Part shown: piece by piece, positions 36,234 to 44,731 of the stretch
Layout of the letters: every line of letters begins with the position of its first letter
Numbering within the stretch: the first letter of the stretch is position 1
From: Congregibacter variabilis
GTDB taxonomy: Bacteria; Pseudomonadota; Gammaproteobacteria; Pseudomonadales; Halieaceae
Length of the DNA stretch: 64,000 nt
Assembly: GCF_045689235.1 (NCBI RefSeq)
Contig: NZ_CP136864.1
Coordinates: 930,001 to 994,000, forward strand
Direction: 5' to 3'
Made by a program: the position numbers and the translations under genes
Notes under the pieces: model-generated
What the model was told of the DNA's origin: nothing
What the model saw: the letters and a program-made list of their open reading frames with translations, nothing else
Database searches by the model: none

Positions 36234-37556
36234 ATGAATCGATTCGCCGGATTAAAATTCTCGCTGCCACCGACAGCAGTCCTTTGCTGCTGGCTCCCCC
36301 TGATGCTCGGATCTGTGCAAGCCGCAGAACCAAGCCATGAGGTGCAGGCAAACTATCGCGCAGAGATGGGCGCCATCACTGCAGATCCCCGCGTGCAAGC
36401 GGCGCTGCAATACGTCGTGGGCGTCAAGGAAAAGTCGCAAAAAGAGCTTATCGAATTAACGGAGATACCCGCCCCTCCGTTTAAAGAAGACGTCCGCGCC
36501 GCGCATTTTGCAAAGATGCTCAAAGAAGCTGGCATTAAAGACGTACAAATAGATGGCGCGGGCAACGTCATTGGTCGTCGCCCGGGCAAGACCGGAAGCA
36601 AGGTTGTTGCCTACGCTGCACACCTGGACACCGTATTCCCCGAGGGTACTGATGTCACGGTCAAGTTTGACGGTGAGAAAATGCGCGCTCCCGGTATCGG
36701 CGATAATACTCGGGGACTTGTCACCGTGTTAGAGGTCATCGGGGCTCTTCAAAGCGCAAACATCGAGACTGATGCTGACCTTCTATTTATTGGCAATGTG
36801 GGCGAAGAAGGCCTTGGCGACCTTCGCGGCGTTAAATACCTGTTTCGAGAGGGCGCCGAGAAAATCGATACCTTTATTGCCGTCGACGGCGGGAGCGCAG
36901 AGCGGCTGGTCTATGGCGGCGTCGGCTCGCACCGCTACCGCGTCACTTTTAAAGGCCCCGGCGGTCACTCCTGGGGCGCGTTTGGGCTGGCCAACCCGCA
37001 GCATGCTCTGGGGCGCGCCATTGCACTTTTTGACGAAAATGCACCATCGGTCACCAGCGTTGGAGAGAAGACCAGTTACAACGTTGGCCGTATCGGCGGC
37101 GGCACATCAATTAACTCGATACCTTTTGAAGCCTGGATGGAAATCGATATGCGCTCGGGTAGTCAAGCAAAGCTTGATGACATAGACGCCGTGCTGCAAT
37201 CCGCCATTGCGACTGCACTGCAGCAGGAAAATGACGGACGCCTCGACGGCCCGCCTCTCACCGTAGATATTGACCGTGTGGGCACCCGTCCCGCAGCAAA
37301 GGGCAATGTGGATTCAGCGCTGGTTCAGCGCGCCATGGCAGCCTCGCAGGCACTGGGCGTCACTCCCTCACTGCAAATCTCCTCCACGGACTCCAACCTG
37401 CCGATCTCCAAAGGCATCCCCGCGGTTACTATGAGTCGCGGCGGCAAGTCTGGCGAGGCACACTCGCTGCATGAATGGTGGCAGCCCGTGGACGCACACC
37501 TCGGCCCACAGATTGGCATCCTGACAATTCTGGCGGAAGCGGGCCTTGCTGACTGA
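36234..37556 (+). CDS. Secreted M20 peptidase, peptidase T-like (paralogue of 62-63 kb copy)
   Basis: 440 residues from ATG 36234, giving a signal peptide (to GSVQAAEP). Motifs: LTEIPAPPFKE, AAHLDTVFPEGTDV, APGIGDNTRG, GNVGEEGLGDLRG, GGHSWGAFGLAN, GGTSINSI, SSTDSNLP and a terminal AHSLHEWW with the last His ligand. The whole layout and many blocks are shared with the gene at 62064-63377. A dinuclear zinc enzyme, probably a periplasmic dipeptidase or tripeptidase. The SprT-like gene starts inside its 3' end. Confidence 0.92.
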   Translation: MNRFAGLKFSLPPTAVLCCWLPLMLGSVQAAEPSHEVQANYRAEMGAITADPRVQAALQYVVGVKEKSQKELIELTEIPAPPFKEDVRAAHFAKMLKEAGIKDVQIDGAGNVIGRRPGKTGSKVVAYAAHLDTVFPEGTDVTVKFDGEKMRAPGIGDNTRGLVTVLEVIGALQSANIETDADLLFIGNVGEEGLGDLRGVKYLFREGAEKIDTFIAVDGGSAERLVYGGVGSHRYRVTFKGPGGHSWGAFGLANPQHALGRAIALFDENAPSVTSVGEKTSYNVGRIGGGTSINSIPFEAWMEIDMRSGSQAKLDDIDAVLQSAIATALQQENDGRLDGPPLTVDIDRVGTRPAAKGNVDSALVQRAMAASQALGVTPSLQISSTDSNLPISKGIPAVTMSRGGKSGEAHSLHEWWQPVDAHLGPQIGILTILAEAGLAD

Positions 37557-38079
37557 GAACGCGCTGACCGAGGCGTCTATTCGGAGCATCTTTGAGTACG
37601 AGCGGAGCCGGGCATCGGCATTGTTCACACACTGGGAGCATCCGTTTAGCGCCTTAAGCTTTAATCGCGCAAAGCGAGCCTACGGACATGCCCATGCCGA
37701 TGGCCGCATCGTCCTGTCCAACACCTTTGTTGGGACGTCCGCGACGGCAGACCTGGAAGATACAATCCGCCATGAACTCGCGCATCTCATCGCAGGCATC
37801 CGCTTCAAACACGGCCCACGCTGGCAACAGGTAGCACAGAGCCTGGGTGCTCGCCCTCGAGCATCCGGTCGCAGTGAAAGCAGCGAACTTCAAGAAAAGA
37901 TGTCTGACGCGCCCTTCACGCTCATAGCGGTCATGCGCGACGGCGAAGCACGCACCATGCGCAAGGTGTTCCGTCGCGCTCGGCGTTACCTGGACTACCG
38001 CTATGGCAAAAGAGGCCAGCGATACCATATCAAGGGGGAATTCATCGAGCGCTTCGAATATCTGGACCACCGGCAATAA
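37546..38079 (+). CDS. SprT-like zinc metallopeptidase
   Basis: 177 residues from TTG 37546, overlapping the M20 stop by 11 nt. Active site HELAHL (about residue 76) followed by GPRW with the third His in FKHGPRW, the SprT family pattern. The C-terminal part (RKVFRRARRYLDYRYGKRGQRY) is strongly basic, consistent with nucleic-acid binding, but the zinc-ribbon cysteines of full SprT are missing. Related eukaryotic SPRTN removes DNA-protein crosslinks. Coupled to a secreted peptidase gene though itself cytoplasmic. Confidence 0.85.
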   Translation: MLTENALTEASIRSIFEYERSRASALFTHWEHPFSALSFNRAKRAYGHAHADGRIVLSNTFVGTSATADLEDTIRHELAHLIAGIRFKHGPRWQQVAQSLGARPRASGRSESSELQEKMSDAPFTLIAVMRDGEARTMRKVFRRARRYLDYRYGKRGQRYHIKGEFIERFEYLDHRQ

Positions 38080-38096
38080 CAAAGCTAGCGCAAAGC

Positions 38097-38126
38097 TTGT
38101 CGGTAGCTGCCGACGACTCCTATACT
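38097..38126 (+). promoter_or_regulatory. Likely sigma-70 promoter of the M16/ADP-ribosylglycohydrolase operon
   Basis: TTGTCG (38097-38102) and TATACT (38121-38126) are separated by 18 nt, 32 nt before the first start codon. A GTCGG-n6-CCGAC inverted repeat (38099-38114) overlaps the -35 and could bind a repressor or be a transcription terminator remnant of the SprT gene. Confidence 0.5.
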
Positions 38127-38157
38127 GACCTCCCCTTTTCATCTTAGTGAGCTTCGC

Positions 38158-39747
38158 TTGAAAAAGTCCTTCCTGGGTATGTTCCGACGCGCTTTTGAAT
38201 TCACCTCGCCAGCAGTAAGTCTCGGATTGAGCACCGCATTGCTCCTGTCATCTGCTGTCTCCACTCAAGCGGCATCACCCTACGAGCTACCGATCAAAGA
38301 ACATATCTTCGACAATGGTCTGCGCCTGCTGGTACTGGAGCGCTCGGATGACCCCCGGGTGGAGGCGAAGATTTTTACCGACATGGGCGCCATCCATGAA
38401 ACCCCGGGGCTATTGGGTGCGGCGCACTTTCAGGAACACATCATGTTTAAGGGAACACCGTCCCTGGGAAGCTCCGACTGGTCGGCTGAGCAGCCCATCC
38501 GCGAGCGCATGAAAGTCGTCGAAGCCGAGTTTATCGAAGAAAAAAATCGCGCTCGCAACGCGATTCGCCAACGCGGCGCTATAGATGATTATCGTCATGA
38601 AGAAGCAAGCCCACGTATGCGCGAGCTGCAGGCGGAGCTTGCAGCGCTGGAAAAAGAAGCCTCGGTCTACCGTGAGAACGGCGCAATCAATAAGTGGTAT
38701 CAGGCCTACGGTGGCACCAATCTTACGGCCACCACTGAGCAGGAATACATGAAGTTCGATATTAATTTGCCGGTGGAGCGTATTGACCTGTTTTTCCGTC
38801 TCGAAGCGGACCGCATGAGTAATACCGTGTTTCGGGAATTCGATCAGGAGCGCATGATTCTGGTGGAGCAGCGTTTAGGAGATCTCAACAAGCCGTCTAC
38901 GCCCTACTATGAACAGATGAATGCAGTCGCAGGCTTGATTCATCCGGTGTTTTGGCCCGAAGGCTATGCCAGCGACTTTTATGAGTACACGCGAACATCG
39001 CAGCGCGCGCTTTACGAAGAGTATTTTGTGGTCAACAACAGCACCATCGTGCTCATCGGCGGCGTATCCATCGAAGATATGATTCCAAAAGTTGAGCATT
39101 ACTTTGGCTGGATGAAGCCCGCACCCGAACCTACCCGTACGCCAGCCATCGAACCGCGACCCGGCGCCGAACGGCGCCTGATCTACCGCAATGACGAGAT
39201 TAAACCCCGAGTGGAGTTTCGCTACCTGATACCTGCTGTGGGACACCCGGATCGCCCTATGTTTGACGTCCTCGGAGAACTAGCGAGAATGCGTTTGAAT
39301 GCAGCGCTGCAAACTGCAGGCATTTCTGGAACGGTCAACGTCAACACCCGTGTTGTGCATACAGATCGTTTTGGCGTTCCGGGCACCATGAATTTTGAGC
39401 TCATTCTGTCTGACGCCACAGAGCTTCAATCGGCCGAAGCGCTGCTTGAGAAAACGCTTTCAGCGTTCAAGGAAGGTTCCGATAAAGATGAATTGAACAT
39501 GGCCAAGGCCAAACTGCGCGCGCAGTGGTATCGCACTGCCCGGGATGCCAGCGCGCTGGCTTTTGAGATTGGCCATTTTCAGACCATGGATAGCTGGCGC
39601 ACGTTGCCGGAGTATCTCGCTGCACGAGACACCGTTAATTCGAAGGACATCGCGCGACTGACGAATAGCTATCTGGTTTTGGACAATCGCAGTGTAGGCA
39701 TTGCCCGCCCCCGACATGCCATCGCCGCACAGGAGCAACAGCAATGA
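38158..39747 (+). CDS. M16 zinc peptidase, catalytic subunit
   Basis: 529 residues from TTG 38158 (an ATG at 38179 is also possible). A signal-type hydrophobic N-terminus ends STQAASPYE. The inverted zinc motif HFQEH is at 90-94 and the downstream Glu cluster FDQERMILVEQR at about 228-240. Between them is an inserted charged helical segment of about 60 residues (ERMKVVEAEFIEEKNRARN, RMRELQAELAALEKEA) not seen in small M16 enzymes. The second (inactive) domain follows to the C-terminus. Likely periplasmic. Forms a pair with the next gene, joined by ATGA. Confidence 0.9.
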   Translation: MKKSFLGMFRRAFEFTSPAVSLGLSTALLLSSAVSTQAASPYELPIKEHIFDNGLRLLVLERSDDPRVEAKIFTDMGAIHETPGLLGAAHFQEHIMFKGTPSLGSSDWSAEQPIRERMKVVEAEFIEEKNRARNAIRQRGAIDDYRHEEASPRMRELQAELAALEKEASVYRENGAINKWYQAYGGTNLTATTEQEYMKFDINLPVERIDLFFRLEADRMSNTVFREFDQERMILVEQRLGDLNKPSTPYYEQMNAVAGLIHPVFWPEGYASDFYEYTRTSQRALYEEYFVVNNSTIVLIGGVSIEDMIPKVEHYFGWMKPAPEPTRTPAIEPRPGAERRLIYRNDEIKPRVEFRYLIPAVGHPDRPMFDVLGELARMRLNAALQTAGISGTVNVNTRVVHTDRFGVPGTMNFELILSDATELQSAEALLEKTLSAFKEGSDKDELNMAKAKLRAQWYRTARDASALAFEIGHFQTMDSWRTLPEYLAARDTVNSKDIARLTNSYLVLDNRSVGIARPRHAIAAQEQQQ

Positions 39748-41183
39748 TTGCCTTTAAGAACCAAACCACCACTGGCATCAAAGCATCCCTGTTGCTCGCG
39801 AGTATCATTGGCTGCACAACAGCCGTGGCGCAGGACACAAGGCACCCGCAGGCCATGGGCCTGCCTGCGGTGAAGTTTGAACGACCCAATCCCGACTCCC
39901 TGCAGCTGACGCTGGACAACGGCCTCGTCGCTTACGTAGCCGAAGATCATCGCGCTCCTTTGGTGACCCTCAAGGCCTATATTGGAGTGGGTGCCGGTCA
40001 TGGTGCTGCTGGTGATGCTGCGGCACTGGCGGCGGCATTTCGCCGCGGCCCGCAAGCCATGTCCGCAAAGGAATTCAACGCGACTTTAAACGCAATGCAC
40101 GGCGAGTTTAGCGTCAGCCAGGACCATGAAGTTACTGAGATTTTTCTCGACGTCACTGCCGACAACTCAGATAAAGCACTCAAGCTCATGGGCCAGCTGC
40201 TTAGCGAGCCAAGCTTTGAAGGGACCGAAACAGGTCCCCAGCAACGCAGCTCCAGCGCAAGCATCGATTACAACTACTCATTAGTTAATGCTGTTGCCGT
40301 GTTTGAGGAACAACTCTTTGCCGGGCATGCCTTCACTCGCGACGCCACGGCAGAACAAGCCTTAGCTGCAAATCAGGGTGCCCGGGCATTGCACGCACGC
40401 TACGTGGTGGGAGAAAACGTGACCCTCGCGGTTGCCGGAGACTTCAAACGATCAGCGGCAGTCAACGATATCCGCCGGGCACTGAAGCCACTGAGCACTG
40501 ACCCAGCTCCTGCCCCGGAGTCCTTCCCTGCACTCGCGCCAGCAAAACAACGCGAACTGATGCTCTCTCAAGCGGATCGGATCCAGGGCTGGATAGTCAT
40601 TGGGCATGAGTTACCCATAGTGCCTGAGGACGACGAAGCGGCACTGGCGGTCATGGACTATATTTTGGGAGCCTACCACCTCGATTCCCGTCTCTATCGA
40701 AGCTCTCGGGAACTGCGCGGCCTGACCAATGACAACAGTTCCTTTTTGAAGCCTGGAGTTCGTGGACCTGGATCTTATTCCTTTCGAACCTATGGACGTC
40801 CGGAAGTTGTGCGACTGCTGGTAGACATCACCTTTAGAGAACTGAACGCCATTCGCGACACCCTGCCCACCAAAGCTGAACTGTTTGTGGCCAAGGGGGC
40901 GTTGGTTGATGGTATCTACGCTGATAGCTATGCAACCGGTGTCGAGGCCACCCAAGCCTACGCCAGAGAGTGGCTTACGCTCGGAAGTCATGCACGCTCC
41001 GAAAGTTTTCCCCGTCGAGTGGCAGCGGTCACCGCTGAAGCCGTGCGTGATGCGGCTCAAAAATACATTCACCCGGAGCGGATGATCGTCGCCGTGCTTG
41101 GACCTCTGGACAAGATTGAGGCCGCCCCGGCCATCGAGTCAGAGCCACAACTGAGCACCTGGAACAACGCTTCTCCGCGCTAA
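39744..41183 (+). CDS. M16 family, degenerate (non-catalytic) partner
   Basis: 479 residues; its ATG overlaps the upstream stop (ATGA). Signal peptide to AVAQDTRHP. The M16 fold is recognisable (LDNGLVAYVAEDHRAPLV, YVVGENVTLAVAGDF), but at the place of HxxEH it reads GDAAALAAAF, so zinc ligands are lost. Bacterial M16B enzymes often occur as an active plus an inactive subunit forming a heterodimer; this pair fits. It would help hold the substrate chamber. The ADP-ribosylglycohydrolase gene follows after 13 nt. Confidence 0.9.
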   Translation: MIAFKNQTTTGIKASLLLASIIGCTTAVAQDTRHPQAMGLPAVKFERPNPDSLQLTLDNGLVAYVAEDHRAPLVTLKAYIGVGAGHGAAGDAAALAAAFRRGPQAMSAKEFNATLNAMHGEFSVSQDHEVTEIFLDVTADNSDKALKLMGQLLSEPSFEGTETGPQQRSSSASIDYNYSLVNAVAVFEEQLFAGHAFTRDATAEQALAANQGARALHARYVVGENVTLAVAGDFKRSAAVNDIRRALKPLSTDPAPAPESFPALAPAKQRELMLSQADRIQGWIVIGHELPIVPEDDEAALAVMDYILGAYHLDSRLYRSSRELRGLTNDNSSFLKPGVRGPGSYSFRTYGRPEVVRLLVDITFRELNAIRDTLPTKAELFVAKGALVDGIYADSYATGVEATQAYAREWLTLGSHARSESFPRRVAAVTAEAVRDAAQKYIHPERMIVAVLGPLDKIEAAPAIESEPQLSTWNNASPR

Positions 41184-41196
41184 GGCGTTTAGCATT

Positions 41197-42555
41197 ATGC
41201 GTCGCAAAGCCTCAGCCATTGCACTAATCGCGGTGGCAATGGCGTGCTTGGCTCCGTCTGCGTGGGCACAGACTGAAGATAGAGGCACCCTTAACCTATC
41301 GCGGTCTGACTACGCACGACGTATGGAAGGCTTTTGGCTGGGTCAGAGCATTGCCAACTGGACCGGGCTGGTCACCGAAATGGACAAGATCGGTGGCGAG
41401 GGAATTCACGGTACGTTTTACACACGTCACGACTGGGGCAAGGCTGATCAGCCGAGCATCTGGTCCGAAGGCGTACCTAGCGACCTGTCCCCTACCATCG
41501 ACTGGGTATTTGCCGACGAGGACGGCATCTGGGGTGCTGACGACGATACCGATATTGAATACATGTATCAGCACCTGCTGCTCGAGTATCAAACCAGCGT
41601 ATTGAGCCCCGAACAAATTCGCGACGGCTGGCTGCGTTACATTTACTCCGATGACAACACCCCGTTCACCAACGAGCGCTGCGAGCCCGAGAACTACCTC
41701 TGGGTGTCTAATCAGCAGGCTCACGACCTCATGCGCGAGCAAGGTTTGCTACCGCCGGCGACTAGCGATCCCGCGCTCAATCCTCATCACGATATGATCG
41801 ACGCGCAACTCACCACAGAGATTTTTGGACTCTTCGCACCCGGGCGTCCGGATGTTGCATTACGCTTAGCTCACCTTCCCATTCGAACAACAGCGCGCGG
41901 TGAAGCCGCGCTGGCAGCCGAGTTCTACATCGTCATGCATTCCCTGGCTGCTACCGCCGATCCTGCGAAAACCCTGAGCGAGCAGCTTAAAAAACTACGG
42001 CAGCAAGCCCGCAGGCATCTGCCTGACCAAAGCTACACGGCAAAGATGTATGACTTTGTAGCGACGTCCTATGAGGCCGGCTTAAGCTGGGAAGACACGC
42101 GCGACGCCTTTTACCAGCGCTACCAGGTAGAACAGGCAGACGGTTACGATGTCAGCTCCAGAGAGCTCTTCTGCAACGGCTGCTTCGCGTCTGGCATCAA
42201 CTTTGGGGCCAGTATCATCAGCCTCTTTTATGGCAACGGTGACTATCAGGAAACGGTAAAAATCGCTGTTTTGGCGGGCTGGGACTCCGATAACCCCGCA
42301 GCCACCTGGGGTGGATTACTGGGATTTTTGCTAGGTCGAGATGGTATCGAAGACACTTTTGGTCGGACGTTTTCCACAAAATTTAACATCCATCGCACCC
42401 GCGGCGGTTTCCCTAACAACGGCCTGGATGATTTTCCGGACATGGCACAACGGGGTCTAAGGGTGGTGGATAGAGTGATCGTGGAAGAAATGGATGGCGT
42501 CATCGACGCGGAAAACAAAAACTGGCAAATACCGCTTTTGCCTACAGCACACTGA
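41197..42555 (+). CDS. Predicted secreted ADP-ribosylglycohydrolase-family protein
   Basis: 452 residues, with a signal peptide ending at PSAWAQTED. It begins YARRMEGFWLGQSIANW, the ARH-type entry helix, has GADDDTDIEYMYQHLLLEY (metal-binding DDTD) at about residues 115-130, and a second acidic site AGWDSDNPAATWGGLLGFLLG at about 360-380. These are the two Asp clusters of the PF03747 (ADP-ribosylglycohydrolase/DraG) fold. Known members remove ADP-ribose from proteins or nucleic acids in the cytoplasm; an exported one joined to an M16 pair is unusual, and the real substrate may be a different glycoside. Third gene of the operon. Confidence 0.85.
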   Translation: MRRKASAIALIAVAMACLAPSAWAQTEDRGTLNLSRSDYARRMEGFWLGQSIANWTGLVTEMDKIGGEGIHGTFYTRHDWGKADQPSIWSEGVPSDLSPTIDWVFADEDGIWGADDDTDIEYMYQHLLLEYQTSVLSPEQIRDGWLRYIYSDDNTPFTNERCEPENYLWVSNQQAHDLMREQGLLPPATSDPALNPHHDMIDAQLTTEIFGLFAPGRPDVALRLAHLPIRTTARGEAALAAEFYIVMHSLAATADPAKTLSEQLKKLRQQARRHLPDQSYTAKMYDFVATSYEAGLSWEDTRDAFYQRYQVEQADGYDVSSRELFCNGCFASGINFGASIISLFYGNGDYQETVKIAVLAGWDSDNPAATWGGLLGFLLGRDGIEDTFGRTFSTKFNIHRTRGGFPNNGLDDFPDMAQRGLRVVDRVIVEEMDGVIDAENKNWQIPLLPTAH

Positions 42556-42635
42556 GCCACGTGGAGCCGAACACCGGTCTATACCGATAAAACGATCAAT
42601 GCCTCGCCCCGCGCAAAGTGGCGCAATGCGCTGCT

Positions 42636-43184
42636 TTAGTGCTCCGATCCTGGGTTATCCAACACATAAATCGCATGATCAACATAGTGGTCGTACAAGA
42701 GAGCCGCGTGCTTTTGAATATGTAACAGGCGCGCCCCCAATGACTCAGCCACTCTCCGGCTAGGGAGATTCTCCGTAGCGCAATGAATTTCAATACGCTG
42801 TAAAGCCAGAGTGTCAAAGCCATGCCTTACCAGTCTCGCCGCTACCTCGGTCATCAAACCTTTGCCAGTGTGATTTTCGGCCAACCAGTAACCAAGCTCT
42901 CCGACCCCAATAGCTTTATCCAAGGTTCTAAAGCCCGCAGCCCCACACAAACCATCGTCACAAAATACCGCGTAGGTAGCCGCGCTCTGTAAACGGCGCT
43001 TATCGACTTCGCTGGCGATGAAGGCATCAATGTGCGCCGCGGATGTAGTGCTGTCCAGCCATGCCAGCCAGCGTCTCAGGTGTGAGCGGTTTTGTTCAAC
43101 GCAGGCAAACAAAGCAGCCGCATGTGACTGTGCAAGAGGCTCAAGGCGTAATCGTGCGGAAATATCCAGGATATCTGATGCCAT
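42636..43184 (-). CDS. GNAT acetyltransferase, RimJ/RimL type
   Basis: 182 residues. LGYWLAENHTGKGLMTEVAARL contains the acetyl-CoA-binding motif (about residues 95-117; key Gly-x-Gly), and RIEIHCATENLPSRRVAESLG is the usual RimJ/L C-terminal block. These enzymes acetylate N-termini of ribosomal proteins or small amines. Single gene, divergent from the GGDEF gene and convergent with the ADP-ribosylglycohydrolase gene. Its substrate cannot be told. Confidence 0.9.
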   Translation of the reverse strand: MASDILDISARLRLEPLAQSHAAALFACVEQNRSHLRRWLAWLDSTTSAAHIDAFIASEVDKRRLQSAATYAVFCDDGLCGAAGFRTLDKAIGVGELGYWLAENHTGKGLMTEVAARLVRHGFDTLALQRIEIHCATENLPSRRVAESLGARLLHIQKHAALLYDHYVDHAIYVLDNPGSEH

Positions 43185-43365
43185 CTGCTTAGTGACTCAC
43201 GTAATCGAAAAGGCCCACGTTGCCAGAAACATCGCTTATCGGAAATATTAATTAATTCGCATATACACAAAATAACAGCTACTCTGATTTTTGACGTGCT
43301 GCTCTTTGTGCAGCTTTGAGGGGTAACGTGTCATGAGCATGCGGTGACGGTCTAAGGAAGAAGCA

Positions 43366-44673
43366 ATGAATCCACAAGATTCTCTGTCTGACTTCTTCGC
43401 TGAGCTCTGCCTGCGCGAAGATCCCCAAGCGGTAACCGACTCGCTGAATTGGTTGGGTGCGTTTGTCCTTACGCATGAGGGAGTAATCATCGCCGCAAAT
43501 TCCGACTTTTGCGATCTTTTAGGACAGAACCTCGATAGTCTCGTCGGAACACCTGCCGTCGATGTAATCACCCCCAGCGAAAAAGCCCCGATGGAGTCGC
43601 GCTTTGCGCACAATGACACCACGCCTTACACCCTCAAGCTTGCGATGCCAGACCAATCGATAAAGGTTGTTCGAGTCACTCCGCACCTTTTATCACTGGA
43701 TGGCAAAACTTGCCGTCTTGCAGCGTTCTCTGACGTGTCCGAGTACGTATTACTTAAAGACACCACTGAGCGTTATCAGAGTGTGTTTGCTGCAGCTGGC
43801 ATTGGCATTGCCAGAGTCAATCCTGATGGCAGCTGGCTCGAGTGCAATGACAAGCTGTGTGAAATTCTGGGTTATCAGGAGGCAGAGCTCCTCCAAACAA
43901 GCTTTCAGGCCATAACCCACCCGGAAGATCTCGACACGGACCTGCAATATGTCAAAGAGATGCTGGCAGGAACCCGGGCAACCTATTGCATGGAAAAGCG
44001 CTATCTCCATAAAAAAGGTCACTATCTCTGGGCCCGACTCACTGTGACCCTGGTCAAGGATATCGCCGGGAATCCTCAGTATTTTGTGAGCCTGATTCAA
44101 GAAATCACCGCGGAAAAAGAAGCTGAAGCTGCCACACAAGAGCTGAATCGAGCGCTAGAAAACCTGTCATTTACTGACGGCCTGACTGGCATAGGCAACC
44201 GCCGTAAATTCGACGCTGCACTTCGCAACGAATGGCGCAGAGCGCGTCGCGATAAAACTCGCATCGCCCTGATAATCGCCGACATCGATCACTTTAAGTT
44301 GTTCAATGATGAGCTGGGACATCTAGCCGGAGATGATTGCTTAAAGGATATTGCCCGCACAGTTGCACAGCATGCCAATCGGGTGAGTGATTGCGTGGCT
44401 CGCTACGGCGGCGAAGAGTTCGTCATCCTGCTTCCCGGCGTAGGCCTCAATGACGCCATCAATATGGCTCAAGAGTGCAGAAAAGCGGTTGAAGCCCTGG
44501 GTATTTCCCGAGGCGACCACAGTCCTTCGTCAGTAGCAACAATCAGCCTGGGCGTGGCGGAGGTTGACCCGAGTCATGAGCAGTCTCCAGAGGTTTTAAT
44601 TGACGCTGCAGATCATAGGCTATACGAGGCCAAACACGCGGGAAGAAACACAGTGATGCCCGCTACTGAATAA
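43366..44673 (+). CDS. Diguanylate cyclase with two PAS domains
   Basis: 435 residues from ATG 43366 with a strong AAGGAAG site. N-terminal PAS domain about residues 25-120 (LTHEGVIIAANSDFCDLLG) and a second PAS/PAC about 130-250 (CNDKLCEILGYQEAEL). The GGDEF domain starts DGLTGIGNRRKFD; active-site GGEEF is at 348-352 and the inhibitory I-site RVSD sits exactly five residues before it. So it should make c-di-GMP and be product-inhibited. No EAL domain, no membrane span or signal peptide; a cytosolic sensor, with the ligand of the PAS domains unknown. Confidence 0.95.
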   Translation: MNPQDSLSDFFAELCLREDPQAVTDSLNWLGAFVLTHEGVIIAANSDFCDLLGQNLDSLVGTPAVDVITPSEKAPMESRFAHNDTTPYTLKLAMPDQSIKVVRVTPHLLSLDGKTCRLAAFSDVSEYVLLKDTTERYQSVFAAAGIGIARVNPDGSWLECNDKLCEILGYQEAELLQTSFQAITHPEDLDTDLQYVKEMLAGTRATYCMEKRYLHKKGHYLWARLTVTLVKDIAGNPQYFVSLIQEITAEKEAEAATQELNRALENLSFTDGLTGIGNRRKFDAALRNEWRRARRDKTRIALIIADIDHFKLFNDELGHLAGDDCLKDIARTVAQHANRVSDCVARYGGEEFVILLPGVGLNDAINMAQECRKAVEALGISRGDHSPSSVATISLGVAEVDPSHEQSPEVLIDAADHRLYEAKHAGRNTVMPATE

Positions 44674-44731
44674 ACGCGCATCACCGCAAGCAACCAGGAG
44701 TACCGCTAGCCTGGCTAAACGCTCCGGGGTC

